From Timema cristinae (Eukaryota; Arthropoda; Insecta; Phasmatodea; Timematidae), in contig JBCFYV010000012.1 of assembly GCA_039000515.1 (NCBI GenBank), positions 35,206,562-35,270,561 on the forward strand: 64,000 nt of DNA, written 5' to 3'. Positions 47,076-59,039 of the stretch are shown here, piece after piece. A program made the translations under genes and the position numbers. The notes under the pieces are model-generated. The model did not search any database and was not told where the DNA came from. It was given only the letters and a program-made list of their open reading frames with translations. Within the stretch, counting starts at the first letter, position 1. Each line of letters opens with the position of its first letter.

Positions 47076-47284
47076 AACAGTGTTATATTTTAACTCCTTT
47101 GTTTTGCTTTCTTTGCAAGTGAACGTATTTAATTCTCTTAACTTTTTGGAATTTTCCCGTCTGTTACAGGCTACAAGCTATAAGTTTGCCATATCTCAAT
47201 TTTCTAGCTCATCTGTAAGTGGGTAAATATTAATGTCGGTGAATGAATAAGCCATGTGGCTTTATAGTAGTATAACTTGTTCTA

Positions 47285-47335
47285 GTGCGTATAACCCGAA
47301 CGGGTAGTAAGACGCGGTGCTAATAATAATAATAA
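47285..47335 (+). mobile_element. SINE tail fragment
   Basis: GTGCGTATAACCCGAACGGG followed by the signature TAGTAAGACGCGGTGC and (TAA)n. No head. Confidence 0.8.
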
Positions 47336-47766
47336 CTTGTTCTTACAAACGGCTTCGGAGTCATAAAGTTGGAATAGCAAGCAGTTTTGGATGGAGTCTG
47401 AGTCAGTAAAAATGTACCGACTTAAACTTAAAATATTATTGCAATATTTTATACTTTTTTTTACTATCTAGGACCAATATTTTTAATTTGGATCAACAAA
47501 TTTATTCAAATATAAATTCACAATGCCAAAGAAGCCTCCCATGAAGTAATCTGTAATATTGGAGCATTTTACTGCAGTAAATTTGTCAAGTTATTACTAG
47601 TTAATATATGTACATTAGCCATTTCTGAAAGAGTCAATCAGACAGTAGAAAAATAAAGGAGTTGGAGTCAAAGGCTTGGTGTACTGATTTCACATCCCTG
47701 CTTACAAACCTCTAAATACAGTACTTCTTTTTAACATAGAATTTTGCAAGTAGTGTTGCTATAGAG

Positions 47767-48344
47767 CACTGGTCGCCAACCTTTGTTACCAAGAGTGCAT
47801 TGAATTTCTGTACTGTCTCGTGGGTGCATATATAGGTCTATATATGTATTTATTTAATATTTACCTACAGGTAGATTAATATAAATAATTTATTTTGGCA
47901 ATACTTAAGTCACATATCTTACAAAGAAAATATTTAATGAAACATTCAGAAAAAAATTAGGAAGTTTTTATCTGTATAGTAGGTAAGCTTTGAAGGATAA
48001 GTTTTTATGTAGTTCCAAAATCACTGTGTCCAATTCTTCCAACATTCATTTTGTACATTTTACTAATATATTTAGCAATGATACAGATTACAAATATCGA
48101 CCATATCTAATGGATGTTAAAAAAAAATGAAATGTGCAAATGTTTAATTAAATATATCATCCAACTTTTATGTGTGTCCACCAAATAATTTTCTATCAAA
48201 ATAACAATTACTTGTAATTCTTGAAATGTTTGGAAAATGTGTTGATACATTTTTTCTATTTTAAAAGTGAACTAAATTTTAGTGCACAAATATCTTGGTG
48301 GGCACATGCTAAAGGGCTGATGGGTGTGGGGTTGGCGAACTCTG
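47767..48344. mobile_element. Non-autonomous hAT-like element
   Basis: The left end CACTGGTCGCCAACCTTTG and the right end, complemented (CAGAGTTCGCCAACCCC), form imperfect terminal inverted repeats around 578 bp of A+T-rich sequence without a transposase. Flanking 8-mers (CTATAGAG and CAATAAAA) agree at only 5 of 8 positions, so the target duplication is not proven. It lies in TFIIIA intron 1. Confidence 0.65.
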
Positions 48345-48475
48345 CAATAAAATATAACCTAGACCATAATTGCATTATTTGATGTTCTTTGCTCTATTAA
48401 AAATATTATATTTTTAACATGTTAGTGCACTGTATTGATACTAATATTTTTTTCCTTTCTGTTTTTTCTCTTTAG

Positions 48476-48588
48476 AAATTGTTTAAATGTAAAGTAGATG
48501 GGTGTGATAAGAGTTACACAAAGAACGCACATCTGAAGCGACATGTGTTCAATAGACATGATGAACACTCATTCAAGACTGTGTTTAT
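48476..48588 (+). CDS. GTF3A: Transcription factor IIIA homologue, second exon (finger 2)
   Basis: The acceptor ttttctctttag precedes AAATTGTTTAAATGT. The exon encodes KLFKCKVDGCDKSYTKNAHL and KRHVFNRHDEH, finger 2 with C-x4-C-x12-H-x4-H, then SFKTVF. The donor TTTAT/gtgggt is chosen because it leaves phase 2. That fits the next exon (completing ATA, Ile, before CPELDC) and the usual finger 3 entry. Other GT sites nearby break the frame. Confidence 0.85.
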
Positions 48589-48670
48589 GTGGGTGAAATT
48601 TTAATTATTTATACTATACAGTAGTTTTCCTCCTGCATTATATTTTATATCCTGAAAATTGAAAATGACA

Positions 48671-48740
48671 CCTGGACACGGGATCGAACCCGGGACCTTC
48701 GGCTTAGTACGCCACTGCTCTTACCACTGAGCTATCCAGG
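48671..48740 (-). pseudogene. tRNA-like sequence (pseudo-tRNA or SINE head)
   Basis: On the minus strand the ends pair as a 7-bp acceptor stem (CCTGGAT with GTCCAGG). A D-arm (GCTC-AGTGGTAA-GAGC) and a B box (GGTTCGATCC) follow. The T-loop is one nucleotide short and the top of the anticodon stem mispairs, so it is unlikely to be a working tRNA. Read conventionally the loop GTACTAA would place ACT as the anticodon, but this is uncertain. It lies antisense in TFIIIA intron 2. Confidence 0.65.
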
Positions 48741-48744
48741 ATTC

Positions 48745-49375
48745 GTCCCGTGCCCATGGTCATTCTTCACTCATATTCATTATTATATTTTAATTAATTC
48801 ATCCATCAGCTGTTTACAACCTGTGGCCTGTTTTATGGATTCATTGAATTTTAATAAACCCTTGCCAATAATTTACTTAAATTTGCAATGCTTTTACTAT
48901 ATTAGAGTTTCTTAAGCTTAATTAATTTTTAGTTAAACTTAATTTGAATGTACACTTATATCACATGGGAATTTTACCCCACATTTCAGTGTAAGCTCAA
49001 AGGAACTTTTGTGGCCATATTCCCTCATAATTTTTTGGGAATATTTTAAACTGGGTGGGCATGTTTTGTTTGATAAACTTTGTATTACTATAATTAAAAC
49101 TCAGTTTGGCTCAGTCATATTGGAATAATATTAAGTTGTATGGCGTATATAAGTTGGTATCTACTCAAACCTCATCTTTATGAGTTAGGAATATTCCTGA
49201 AAATATTGTCAAAACAAATATTCCTCTCTTCGTTTGGTTCACGAACACATTCTTGACTCAAAGGGTTGGGCAAATGGGAGCAGTAGATAGTACCTAGTTA
49301 ATATTGAACTCATACATTAGTTTTTTTTTTAATGTCACTAAATAACTGTAAAAGCAGTAAAACATTAGACCCTCT
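48745..49375. other. TFIIIA intron 2, no identified features
   Basis: A+T-rich sequence, nothing recognised. Confidence 0.35.
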
Positions 49376-49379
49376 TCAG

Positions 49380-51720
49380 TGGCTGAAGGGTCTAAGACGG
49401 GTTTCTGAGGCCCGCAGCCTGCCACAAGATTATATCTGACCCACCACAAGATTTTATCAAAAAACAGTTCAATTGTTTTCCTTCGTTATTTCTTAACCAT
49501 GCAGTCTAATTTACAAGTCTAGTTTCTTTTTGCACATCCAAGGACACTAAAGAATTGCAAAAAATTTCAACATAATATATCTTGTTGTGTAATAAACTGC
49601 AGTGTGTAACAATTGATGAAGGAAAGAACAAGTCTGGAGTGAAAAAAGGTTTTATTTGGTCAAATCATAAAATCTTATGATGTTGGCAGATTCTCAAATC
49701 ATATGTTTCTGAATTGCATTATTCATGAACAAGCATTGTGTGGAAAATATGTGGATTTTCTTGCTTCTTGAAATTGTTGTTTCAACATTGAATTTCATTA
49801 GATCTCATGAGCTTCAAGGCGGGGCTATAAGGGACATGAGAAAAGGTCAGTGTTTTTGCAGTTTTTATACCAAAATAAATCAAATATTGATTTAGTACAA
49901 CCATAGAGATTAATTTTCTTCACATGGGGTCAATTCATATCAAGTGGTCCAACGCTGTTTGCTTGACCATCTTTAAAAAATGTTATATTTTGTGTACTGT
50001 TAACATTACATGTTGACAGCTTAAAACCATCATTATTTTATTTTTATTGAGACTGGTTTCAACATGGCGGTCATTTTTGTATCATGGCACACAGCATTTT
50101 CAACATTTATAAGGGTTTGTGGTAACTTTATTATTTCAACTGTGGTAAGTCCTAGGGCATATTTACAAAGATTATGATGTTAAGCACATCACAGGCTACA
50201 ATTTTGTTAAGGTATACTATGCTTCTAAAAATGTCTTCATCACCAATTTACATAAGGCTAATGCCACAAAAAAACCTATGATAATCAAATGGCTAAGCAA
50301 CCAATATATATATTTTTTGGGCCACTTTATAAGAATTAACAATTAGTTGTTAGTTCCACAATTCTTGAATATGTATCAAGGTTGTCTTGAAATGTAATGA
50401 CAACATTAAAAAAGTTTGTCATATAATGCTGCTATTCTCATGACAGATATTTAAGAACTGTTGATATCACCGTGGGAAGAAAATTAAACTTTATATTTGT
50501 ACTGAAGTAATATATATATATATATATTTTTTTTTTTGCCAAAATAATGTTTTGCTATAAATACTTCCTAACACACTCATCTTTTCTAGTGTTTCCTACA
50601 TCCTCAACTTAATCAGTTTCATGATTTTCTGAAAGAACTGATTCTGAGTTTCTTGACTGGCCATTTTTTTCATACAGAATTTTGAAGGCCTTGTTGTTGA
50701 AAGGTTCTTCACTGTTCCTATTCAGAAAAGAAATTGATTAATTTCTCACAGACATTTCTCACACATGACTGGCTTTGGAATTTGGCATTTTTGCAACCGT
50801 TACCAGACATATGAGTCAATTCAATCTGAAGTTGTAAGCTGAAACAAATTTGATTTGTGATCTTTTTGTGTAAGTCAAAACATTCAGGGCAAATTATGCT
50901 ACTTGAAGTATTAGTGAACGTTCATAACTTCGTTCACTTCCCATGTTGTTAAAAATTTCACGAAGAATGTGAAGCAGAATTTCCTTGTTCATTTGCTTAA
51001 GAATTCATTTCTGATTTGCAAAAACAATTTCAAGAACAATTTTCTGATCTTGATGGAAAGACAGATGAAATAAGATTGTTTCATAATCCATTTGTCTGCA
51101 TTATATAAACACTCCCAAGACAGTTTCAAATGGACATAATTTATCTCCAATTACCTGACTTACTGAAAGACAACTATTAGAAAAGAACCCTAATCCTATT
51201 TTATAAATCTTTGCTGCCGAGCAGTTTTTGAACTTGAAGCGATTTTCTTGAGGATTTTTATCTGTTATTTGGTAGAACATACATACGTGTAAACAAACAT
51301 TTTCAATATGAAATAATGTAAGTCTAACTATTGAGAATTTATCTGATGAGCATTTTAAGTCCATTCTAATAATTGTCACCTCAATTCACCAATATTTTGA
51401 AATTAAATAATTAGTCCCATCATTCTCATTGATTTTGTGCAAAACCCCATTATTTGTTAGGTTTGATTGAAATCTATGATTGCTAAAAACCCAGAATAAA
51501 TATGAGTTTCTTGAAATTATGTGCCCTGCTGCCTTTCTTTGCAGTTGTTACATTTTTCTTTCATTCTGAATCATATGCCAATTGCTCAAAAAGATCCACA
51601 TGTAAGTTAGCCCATTTATTTATTTAGAACAGATTTTTTTTTTCTTTAGTCTATGAACATGTGTAAAATATATTAAATGGCCCGCATACAAAAAAAAATG
51701 TTTGGAGATCTTTGGTCTTA
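49380..51720 (+). mobile_element. Decayed hAT element (FAM200/GTF2IRD2-like lineage)
   Basis: The left border has CAGTGGCTGAAGGGTCTAAG and GAGGCCCGCAG. The right border has GGCCCGCATAC, then GAGATCTTTGGTCTTAG (near 51680-51720), resembling the ends of Charlie-type hAT elements in opposite orientation. The interior carries the transposase relic described separately. Ends are approximate and no target duplication was verified. Confidence 0.55.
50920..51410 (+). pseudogene. hAT transposase C-terminal relic (FAM200/GTF2IRD2-like)
   Basis: The plus strand reads FISDLQKQFQEQFSDLDGKT, then DEIRLFHNPF, LPRQFQMDIIYLQLPDLLKD and further on TLILFYKSLLPSSF and FLEDFYLLFGRTYIRVNKHF, ending with LLRIYLMSILSPF. 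Order and residues fit the L-Q-x-E-x-I-D-L-Q and F-G-S-T-Y-x-C-E-x-x-F-S region of this family. Stops and frameshifts occur every 20-40 codons, so it is an old, inactive copy. Upstream parts are too decayed to read. Confidence 0.72.
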
Positions 51721-51930
51721 GGCATCACACTCATGTTAGACTGTTCTGCTGATGGCTGATGACGGGGAGATCGAGATTCGAATCTCGGTTGGGTCTACTC
51801 GGGCTGGTTATCCCTAAATGGCTTCTCACTCTCCTTCCACGCAAATGTGGGTATATTACTTCTAAAATGCCTCTTTCCTCATCCCTATCCCATTAGAGTA
51901 ATTATTGTCATTTAATGCAAAACAAGTAGG
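51715..51930 (+). mobile_element. SINE, same family
   Basis: Head block GATGACGGGGAGATCGAGAT followed by TCGAATCTCGGTTGGG, then body TCTCACTCTCCTTCCACGCA and CCCTATCCCATTAGAGTAAT. The signature tail is lost. Confidence 0.8.
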
Positions 51931-52017
51931 CAAGATTGTAATAAGAAAAAATAAAACATTAGAGAATAGTTTAAAATATTACATATTTTTACACATTATA
52001 TTTTATTAAATATATCC

Positions 52018-52260
52018 CCACCATTGTTGCATGGTTTAAGGCCTCAGTCTCATAATAGACTCTATTGCCAGTGACAAGGATGTGGTTTGAATCCAAACCA
52101 GGTGTACAAAGAAATAGTATTTCCTAAACTTTTTCTTCACACTTTCATGCAAATATGACTACATTTCTTCTAAATTCTACCTTGTTCCTATCCTAGCATT
52201 GTAAATGTGCAGAATGCAGATATCTTGTGTGAGTAATATGACGCAATGCACACATACACA
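52018..52260 (+). mobile_element. Degraded SINE plus (CA)n
   Basis: Head-like GTTGCATGGTTTAAGGCCTC (A box) and GTGGTTTGAATCCAAACC (B box), then body words and a (CA)n run at about 52252-52268 in place of the usual tail. Confidence 0.6.
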
Positions 52261-52524
52261 CACACACAAACATATAGTGCCCTAAAGAATTTTTTTATGA
52301 TAGTTAATAATTAAATATATCAATATTAAATTTGAATTGCAGCTCAAGGCATTATTTTATTTGGTGGAGTAATTTTTGGGGTAGAAGAGAGCTTAGTGGT
52401 TTTTCTTAAGTTTACTCAACCTTCTCAAAAACAAAGGGATTTATTTGGTTGAGGGAAATTATGCCAACCTGAGCTTAGAAAAAAAATTATTTATGTTTCT
52501 AAAATTATAATTTGATTGTGACAG

Positions 52525-52695
52525 ATGTCCAGAGCTTGACTGCCAGAGGCACATGAGCTCCGATTACAACTTGCGGAAACATTACAATAATGTTCACAGC
52601 AAGCTCTTTTCATGCACATATTGCAACAACACATTCTCCAAGAGACAGCAGTTGAGCGCCCACATATTCACACACACGGGTGTTCCACCATTCAG
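52525..52695 (+). CDS. GTF3A: Transcription factor IIIA homologue, third exon (fingers 3 and 4)
   Basis: The exon encodes CPELDCQRHMSSDYNLRKHY, finger 3 (C-x4-C-x12-H-x4-H). After the short linker SKLFS comes CTYCNNTFSKRQQLSAHIFT, finger 4 (C-x2-C-x12-H-x3-H), ending HTGVPPF. The Q-L-x-x-H-x-F-x-H-T pattern of finger 4 is characteristic of TFIIIA. Acceptor is gattgtgacag and donor TTCAG/gtaactt. The exon starts with the last base of a codon and ends with two bases, matching its neighbours exactly. Confidence 0.9.
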
Positions 52696-52699
52696 GTAA

Positions 52700-53290
52700 C
52701 TTCATAACATAATACGTTAATTTTTGTTTCATTATAATATATATTGCAATATGTTAGATTTAAATGTGTTGAGTGTACACTTGGTGAATTTAGACATAGA
52801 ACTTGAAAGCTATCATTCACTTAACATCTTTCTTATCTTGTCATTGACCTTCAGTTCATTCACACATAGGTTATTCTTTTTTTGCCACAGTAAGGCATGT
52901 AATCATAATAGGGGGAGGGGGCATGGGCTGAGGGGTCATTGGATACCTAGAAATCCCCCTCTCTACCCATTTAATTTTCAACTTCCGGTAAGCTAAAAAA
53001 AATTAAGTCAAGATGTCTTAAACTGATATTTTGAGTGCCTTACGAAACAACAACATATAAAGTTTAAGTTTTATCACCTCACATTTTATGCACATTCATT
53101 TTGAGATCAAATTTCATTTCACAGCATATGTATAAAAAAAGGGCTGATCAGGGCTGCACATATCTGGAAAATAAGTTAAAATTAAGGAATTTTACAAAAT
53201 TGAATTTGAATCATAAAATATTCTCCTGAAGTCAAATTTTCAAACAGTTTATCTTGCAATCTTTTCCTTCGCAAAAATGACTTCTACTTT
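52700..53290. other. TFIIIA intron 3, no identified features
   Basis: A 90-codon frame at 52724-52996 is hydrophobic and unlike any known family. The G-run near 52911 gives a composition shift. Confidence 0.3.
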
Positions 53291-53302
53291 GTATAGTATT
53301 TA

Positions 53303-54402
53303 CTAGGGCTATCAAACTCGATTTTTTGATACCCTCAACTCTTACTAATATGGAAATAATCAGAATCAATCCTAACATTACGATTCTCGCTACTTTGACT
53401 CTTACCTCTCAATAAAACTGGCATCTAAACAAAATGGCAACATTTAAAATGGCTAATAATTGATTATCTCTCATATTAGTTCATGGTTGCCATTTCACTT
53501 AAAATGCTGGCAAATTGTAAATAAGCCGTAAAGACACGAATATAGTATGACCCCGAATATAATACAACCCTAAGATTTTGAGGTGTTCTACATGAATAAT
53601 AAATGGTCTCAAATATAATACAACTGAAATTATGACAATAGCAAGAGAAGTTGACAACTTTAACATCCTTTTTTGTAAAAGTAAAAGTTAAGTGAGACTG
53701 TCAGAATACATGAATGGATTTTAAACAAATCGATATATTCCCGTTCGTAAACTAGGGGTGGCAATTTTCCTTAATATATCGATATAGTTATCATTATCAA
53801 ATTAAAATAGCTACTCTCCTGTAATTATATTATTTGTAACTTTTCAATCTTTAATATCTAATTTAGCACTCTGAATAAGATAAATTCAATAAAAATACGA
53901 CAAATTTATATAGTTAATAAAAATAGAGCAAAAAAAGTTATAGTTATTTAATTCACTAGACTATCAATATATCATTGCCAAAACTTCATCCCTAATTTCT
54001 GGCGAGCTAACGTCCATAGGATCAGTTATGGTGGACAAACGACTGAAATTTTTGCAACATGTGACATGTGTTCTTCTTTCCGTTATAAAATCCGCAATTT
54101 ATTTTATTAATTTTGAGTATTTGAATTTTTTGTTTTAATTTTTAGCTTTAAGGACTTTTAGTGTGTTTAATAAATATTAATAAATAACTGTATGATTAAA
54201 GTTTCAAGCAACCATGTGTAATGATTGAGTCCGAGTTTCTAATTGAGGGGAGTAGGGTATCAGGCATGTTAGATTTTCTATATAATAATGCTTGGAAAAA
54301 TAATCAAAAAAGGAAATGTTCAAGAATCTGAATTGAGAATTGAAAGATCGGGTTGAACTTAAGAATCAGAATCGAGTAAAACGGGTATCGAGACATCTCT
54401 AG
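53303..54402. mobile_element. Non-autonomous DNA element with TATTTA target duplication
   Basis: The left end CTAGGGCTATC and the right end, complemented (CTAGAGATGTC), are imperfect terminal inverted repeats. TATTTA directly flanks both (53297-53302 and 54403-54408). Subterminal words ACTCGATT and GATACCC appear at both ends in opposite orientation. The interior has no protein. A hAT-like MITE is most likely; a 6-bp duplication is shorter than the usual 8. Confidence 0.65.
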
Positions 54403-54404
54403 TA

Positions 54405-54820
54405 TTTAAATTATATTCTGACTAAAATTTTAACATGGGGACAGATGTAGAAATGCATCATTCCTTACCAAGTACCGGTACATCATCTCAAGTGCAGCTA
54501 GCTGCCTGTTGCTACAAATAAAGTGAAATATGTATTTACATTATGTATTGTATGGGCTTTGAGCCATATTGAAGATAGTTTCTAACAATTATGTATTCTA
54601 TTCTAAAGTAAATAAATGATTTAATCACTTTCTTATATTTTACCATAGTGATGTTTTAGTCAAACCCAATATTTCAAATGTATCAAGTTTTTGAGGATCA
54701 TCCATGAACTGATAACACAATTGTGTAAAACCTATAGTTTATTAAAATCAGGATTATTTATTTTACAGCCATAATTCAGAGTATAGTAGCCACATAATTG
54801 TGTGTGTCTTTATATTTTAC
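54405..54820. other. TFIIIA intron 3, no identified features
   Basis: Plain A+T-rich sequence between two mobile elements. Confidence 0.4.
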
Positions 54821-54999
54821 AGGGTTCATACGGTCCTTGAAAGACCTGGAATTTAATGTGTGTCTGTTCAAGGCATGGAAAAGTCCTTAAATTACTCTGG
54901 GCCTTGAAAAGTCCTGGAATTTCCAGGTTTCAATATTAATTTTGAAATAGTTGTAAAAATGGTGATTTAAGAAGTACTGGGACATGAAATATCTAGCGC

Positions 55000-55700
55000 A
55001 TGTTCTTTGATCAAGTGTTAGCTGTTGTCTGCTGTTTACTTTACTCTCCACTACTATTCCCGCTTCTTTTGTTTTATTTGTTATCTTATTGCGTCATCAA
55101 CCCATGGGTTGTGATCTCTATAGGGACAAGGGGAAACGGTGTTAACTTCTCTGGCAAACACATTAGCGCTACTGTCGAAATATGTTTTCTCTAATTTCCT
55201 ATATTTAAAAACTCAATTCCTGTGCATTTGCCAGTTTTTTATAAGTTGCTTTAAAACCATTATTTGTAATAATTCTTTGAAGATTTGCAACTACCTACTA
55301 ACACTTTAAGTGCCTATAATTACAGTTTTGCACTAAAATGCCCGCTGATAGCTATTAGTTCATCTTTCAACCACTTTAGCGCTCAAATTCCTGTTCTAGC
55401 CCTACTACAGGGAGTTGCAATTCTATAACTCTATTAGCTATGGTTGCACCATTTTGGTGTCTATAAACATTATCCCATGAAATTTTGTGTTTAGATGGTA
55501 GCTGCGTAGTTTGTTTTATCTTAATGCGTTTTATTTCTATGGAAATCCTTAAGTACTGGTTCAGTTTGCTTTGTTACTGCTGTGTTTATTTCCACACGAA
55601 AGTCTTATTAAAGTGAGATAGCAAGTAATCTGCCATGGATAAATTAACTTTTAATACTGTGTGTTACGTAAAGGCAGGCGCCTTTTACTTTTTTTTTTTA
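55000..55700. other. 5' untranslated part of the hAT element
   Basis: No homology in the short frame 55000-55194. Likely leader and promoter of the transposase. Confidence 0.4.
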
Positions 55701-55716
55701 TTATTTACGTGCCAAT

Positions 55717-57802
55717 ATGTCGGAGAATTGTACTTTCAATGATTTGTGGCTACATAACTCCAAATTTAATAAATGGCTTGTAAAAGTGCCAGACAGGAAC
55801 AAAGTCAGATGTAGCATATGCTCTTCAGTATATGACATTGCTAAAATGGGGGTGTCTGCTTTAACAAGTAACATGAATGGGAAAAAACATTGTAGTCTTG
55901 CATGTAAAAAAAACCCTTTAGGAATTCACTATTTTCTCGGTGCTACACAACCAGAGCAATCTTCGAGTTTTGCGGCTCCTGATTCAGAACCACTACCACA
56001 AGGACAGCAGATAGTAAGCTCTTTCTTAACTGGACACGAAACTCTAAAGGCCGAAATTATTTGGGCCTTGAAAGTATTTAAAAAAATGTTTTTTGACAGT
56101 GTAATTGAAAAAAGTTTTTCATTGGGAGAGACAAAATGTGCATATATATGTTGTTTTGGCATTTCTCCTTATTTTCAGTCTGCACTCGTGTAGAAGCTTG
56201 AGAAACAAAATTCATATGTTTTGTTATTCGATGAAAGCCTCAACAGAAAGCTTCAGGAGAAGCAGTTAGATTAACATATTCGCCACTGGGAAGCAGATAA
56301 AGTGCAGTCTAGTTACATCCATTCAGATATTTTCTCGGCCATGCTACTGCAGAAGATATGTTCACTTCCTTTGAAAAGTTGATTTCTGAAATTGGTCTTC
56401 CGATACAGTCTCTACTGCAACTATCCATGGGTGGTCCAAATGTCAATTGGAAATTTTATGACCTGGTGTGTGATCAATTGAAGAGAAACACAAACATGGC
56501 AATAATTCATACCGGCAGTTGTGGGCTTCATATCATTCATGGTGCTTTTAAGCATGGCTCATTATCATCAACCTGGAATGTGGAGTGAGTTTTATCTAGC
56601 CTCTATTACTTATTTAAGGACACACCAGCAATAAGAGAAGATTACATGAAAGTAACTGATAGCAGTGTCTTTCCCAAAAAATGTCGTACCATAAGGTGGG
56701 TTGAAAATTCAACTGTTGTAACATGCGCTCTTGAAATGTGGCCTCATGTAACTACATATGTGCAGTTAGTTACTGACAAGAAACCTCCCAATCCAAACAC
56801 CAAATCTTTTACAGTTGTGAAAGAAGCGACCAGTGATGCATTGACTCCTATAAAGCTATTAATATTTCAGTCAATTGAAAAACAAGTAGAACCTTTTTTG
56901 ACAATGTACCAAACTGATACGGCAATGCTTACATTTCTGGAAAGAGACATGTTGAAAATGCTTAGAAACTTAATGGAGAGATTCATTAAAGAAGATTAAA
57001 TAAATAAAGCAACTACCAGTAACAAACTGGTTAAAGTTGAAGTAGGGAAAAAAGAAAACCAGCTGCCAGTGACCAAAATAAACTTGGGATTTGCTGCAGA
57101 AAACAGAGTCAAGAATTTGCTCCACAAAAATATTGTTAAAGAAAAGGATGTTCAAGTGCGAATGGAATGTTGTGATTTTCTTATTGAAACAGTAAAGAAA
57201 ATCTTGCATAAGTGCCCATTACAGTACTCAATTGTGAGAACCCTTAGTTGTATGATTCCTCGAGATATGAATGTGGATACTAACTGTGCAACCAAGTTTG
57301 TGTCAGTGCTTAAGATACTAGTAGAGGCTAAAAGATTTCAGGAAACTGAATGTAATGCATTAATTTCATCATATAAAGAATTTATTGCAGAGTTCAGCTT
57401 TTCTTCTGAATTTCAAAATTTTAAGCTTGAGACAAACTGTTTGGAGTCACTGTTATGTGCTTGTGCAAAGCCTAGAACAAAATATGACAAAGTGTGGTGT
57501 GTGATGAAAATGGTACTTATTCTATCACATGGCCAAGCAGCAGTTGAGAGAAGTTTTTCTGTAAACAAGCAAATAGAAGTGGAAAATATGCAACAGCGCA
57601 TACTCATTGCACAGCGAATAATTTGTCAACAAATTGCATCAGTTAGTGGGGTTACTAATATTGAAATCACCAAAGACATGGTTATCTTAGTTGCTGGTGC
57701 ACGACAAAAGTGGCAAAGTTATTTGGAGGCGAATCAAAGAGGGAAAGAAACTGCACAGAAGAATTCAAAAAGGAAAAGTTTCACAGAAGAAAAGATGAAA
57801 TA
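55717..57802 (+). pseudogene. hAT transposase with BED-type finger, interrupted
   Basis: The 158-residue first frame has a BED-like finger (KVRCSICSSV to SALTSNMNGKKH). The catalytic part begins YVLLFDESLN (about 56213), with the D of the RNase H-like fold. Next come GHATAEDMFTSFEKL, LLQLSMGGPNVNWKFYDLVC and LHIIHGAFKHG (the C/L-x-x-H helix before the insertion domain). Later frames at 56646-56996 and 57069-57800 contain the insertion domain and the C-terminal dimerisation block GQAAVERSFSVNKQIEVENM, with a Lys-rich tail. About five stops or shifts interrupt it (near 56192, 56270, 56350, 56588 and 56997), so it is recently dead. Confidence 0.9.
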
Positions 57803-58489
57803 AAAGCAAAAAAACAAAGGCTTTAGGCTGATGTAGACACACTTACCAAATCTGCTGATAGACTGTCAGAGCAAGCAGAAACAACAGGAAATCTAACATT
57901 TGTGTCAAAGTCTAACAGTTTCAGAAGAACAGCAAGAGAAAAAAAACTACTGCACTGGCTGACATCAACAAGCAGCTCTCTGATAGGTTAAATGGATATA
58001 AAAACATTTAAATGTTATTTGGCCCGATATTTTGTTGTTTAAACTACTTGTTACTTGTTCTGCTGATTCTAGGACCTATAAGAAACTGATATTTTAATTA
58101 TTGTTAGTACAAACATTCATGTTTAGACACCTGTATATAAAATACAGTAAATGAAAAGAATGTGCCAGCAGAAAACATTGTTAAATTATGAAATCCATAC
58201 TCATCTTGTGGAATACTGAATATAGAATGACTGCACTAACCAATAAACCAAGGAGAGTGAAATAAGTGACAACAAAGTTAGATTTCTATTTTCATAGTCT
58301 TATCTATTCATTAAATTTGGTGAAAAGTTATGGTTTCCCATCTATTAAAAATTTGGTACGGTTTATAATTTTTTTTATTGGTGTGTTTAGCTCTTGGCAG
58401 TACGAGAAACAAAAGTTTTGGTCCTTAAGAAGTCCTTGAAAAGTACTTAAATTTATGTTTCATATTTGTGTAAGAACCCTGATTTTACA

Positions 58490-58960
58490 ACTATTATTGA
58501 TAGAAAATCATAAAAATTGTGATTTTTGATAAGATGGACATGTCCATAGATCAAGCACAAGTAGCCCTACTTTTTACATTATATGGCATTGGCCTATAGC
58601 TTTAATCCACATTGAATCACTAATTAAAACAAAATCTTGTTTATGAATTATTGCTCTAAATAAAATAACACTATTTTTGCTGAGCACCATGTGAATAAAC
58701 ACAGAATCATTTAATCTAAATATGTTTGGTAAGTTTGTGAGTTGTGTAGTCTTTCTTTTGAGCAACAACTTTATATTTTAAAGTTGATATATATAATTAC
58801 TCAGAAATTATTTAAAATTGTAGTTATCGCTGCTAGGGTGTGGAAAAAAAAAATAGGGATGAAATATGATCTTAAAGTAATTTTTGGTAAACCTTAGTTT
58901 TATTTCAGATGGATTAAAGACAGATGTAAAAAATCCTTCTCGTGTTTTCTTGATAACCAA
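58490..58960. other. TFIIIA intron 3, no identified features
   Basis: Nothing recognised. Confidence 0.35.
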
Positions 58961-58964
58961 CATT

Positions 58965-59035
58965 TTTAACTGGAAAACCTGGAAATGTCAGGGAATTTCA
59001 AAGTTAAAAATTATATCTATTTAAGAAAAACCCTG
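58965..59035. mobile_element. Solo hAT-type terminus
   Basis: The complement starting at 59035 reads CAGGGTTTTTCTTAAATAGA, with AATTCCCTGACATTTCCAGG further inside. This is the typical pattern of a hAT end with subterminal CCTGGAAA words. It differs from the ends of the neighbouring 54.8-58.5 kb element and no partner end was found. Confidence 0.55.
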
Positions 59036-59039
59036 TTTC

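Larger units (their letters stand above)
54822..58481 (+). mobile_element. hAT DNA transposon, nearly full length, with 8-bp target duplication
   Basis: The left end reads (CA)GGGTTCATACGG; the right end, complemented, reads CAGGGTTCTTACAC. Both carry subterminal GTCCTTGAAA / CTTTTCAAGGAC words. ATTTTACA occurs at 54814-54821 and 58482-58489, a perfect 8-bp duplication whose left copy supplies the terminal CA of the inverted repeat. The interior contains one transposase gene on the plus strand, broken at a few points. It is inserted in intron 3 of the TFIIIA gene in the same orientation. Confidence 0.9.

Noticed and set aside
48671..48740. Functional tRNA gene
   Set aside because: Short T-loop and mispaired anticodon stem; kept only as a tRNA-like relic.
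58965..59035. Right end of the 54.8-kb hAT element
   Set aside because: The terminal sequence differs, and the true right end with the matching duplication is at 58481.
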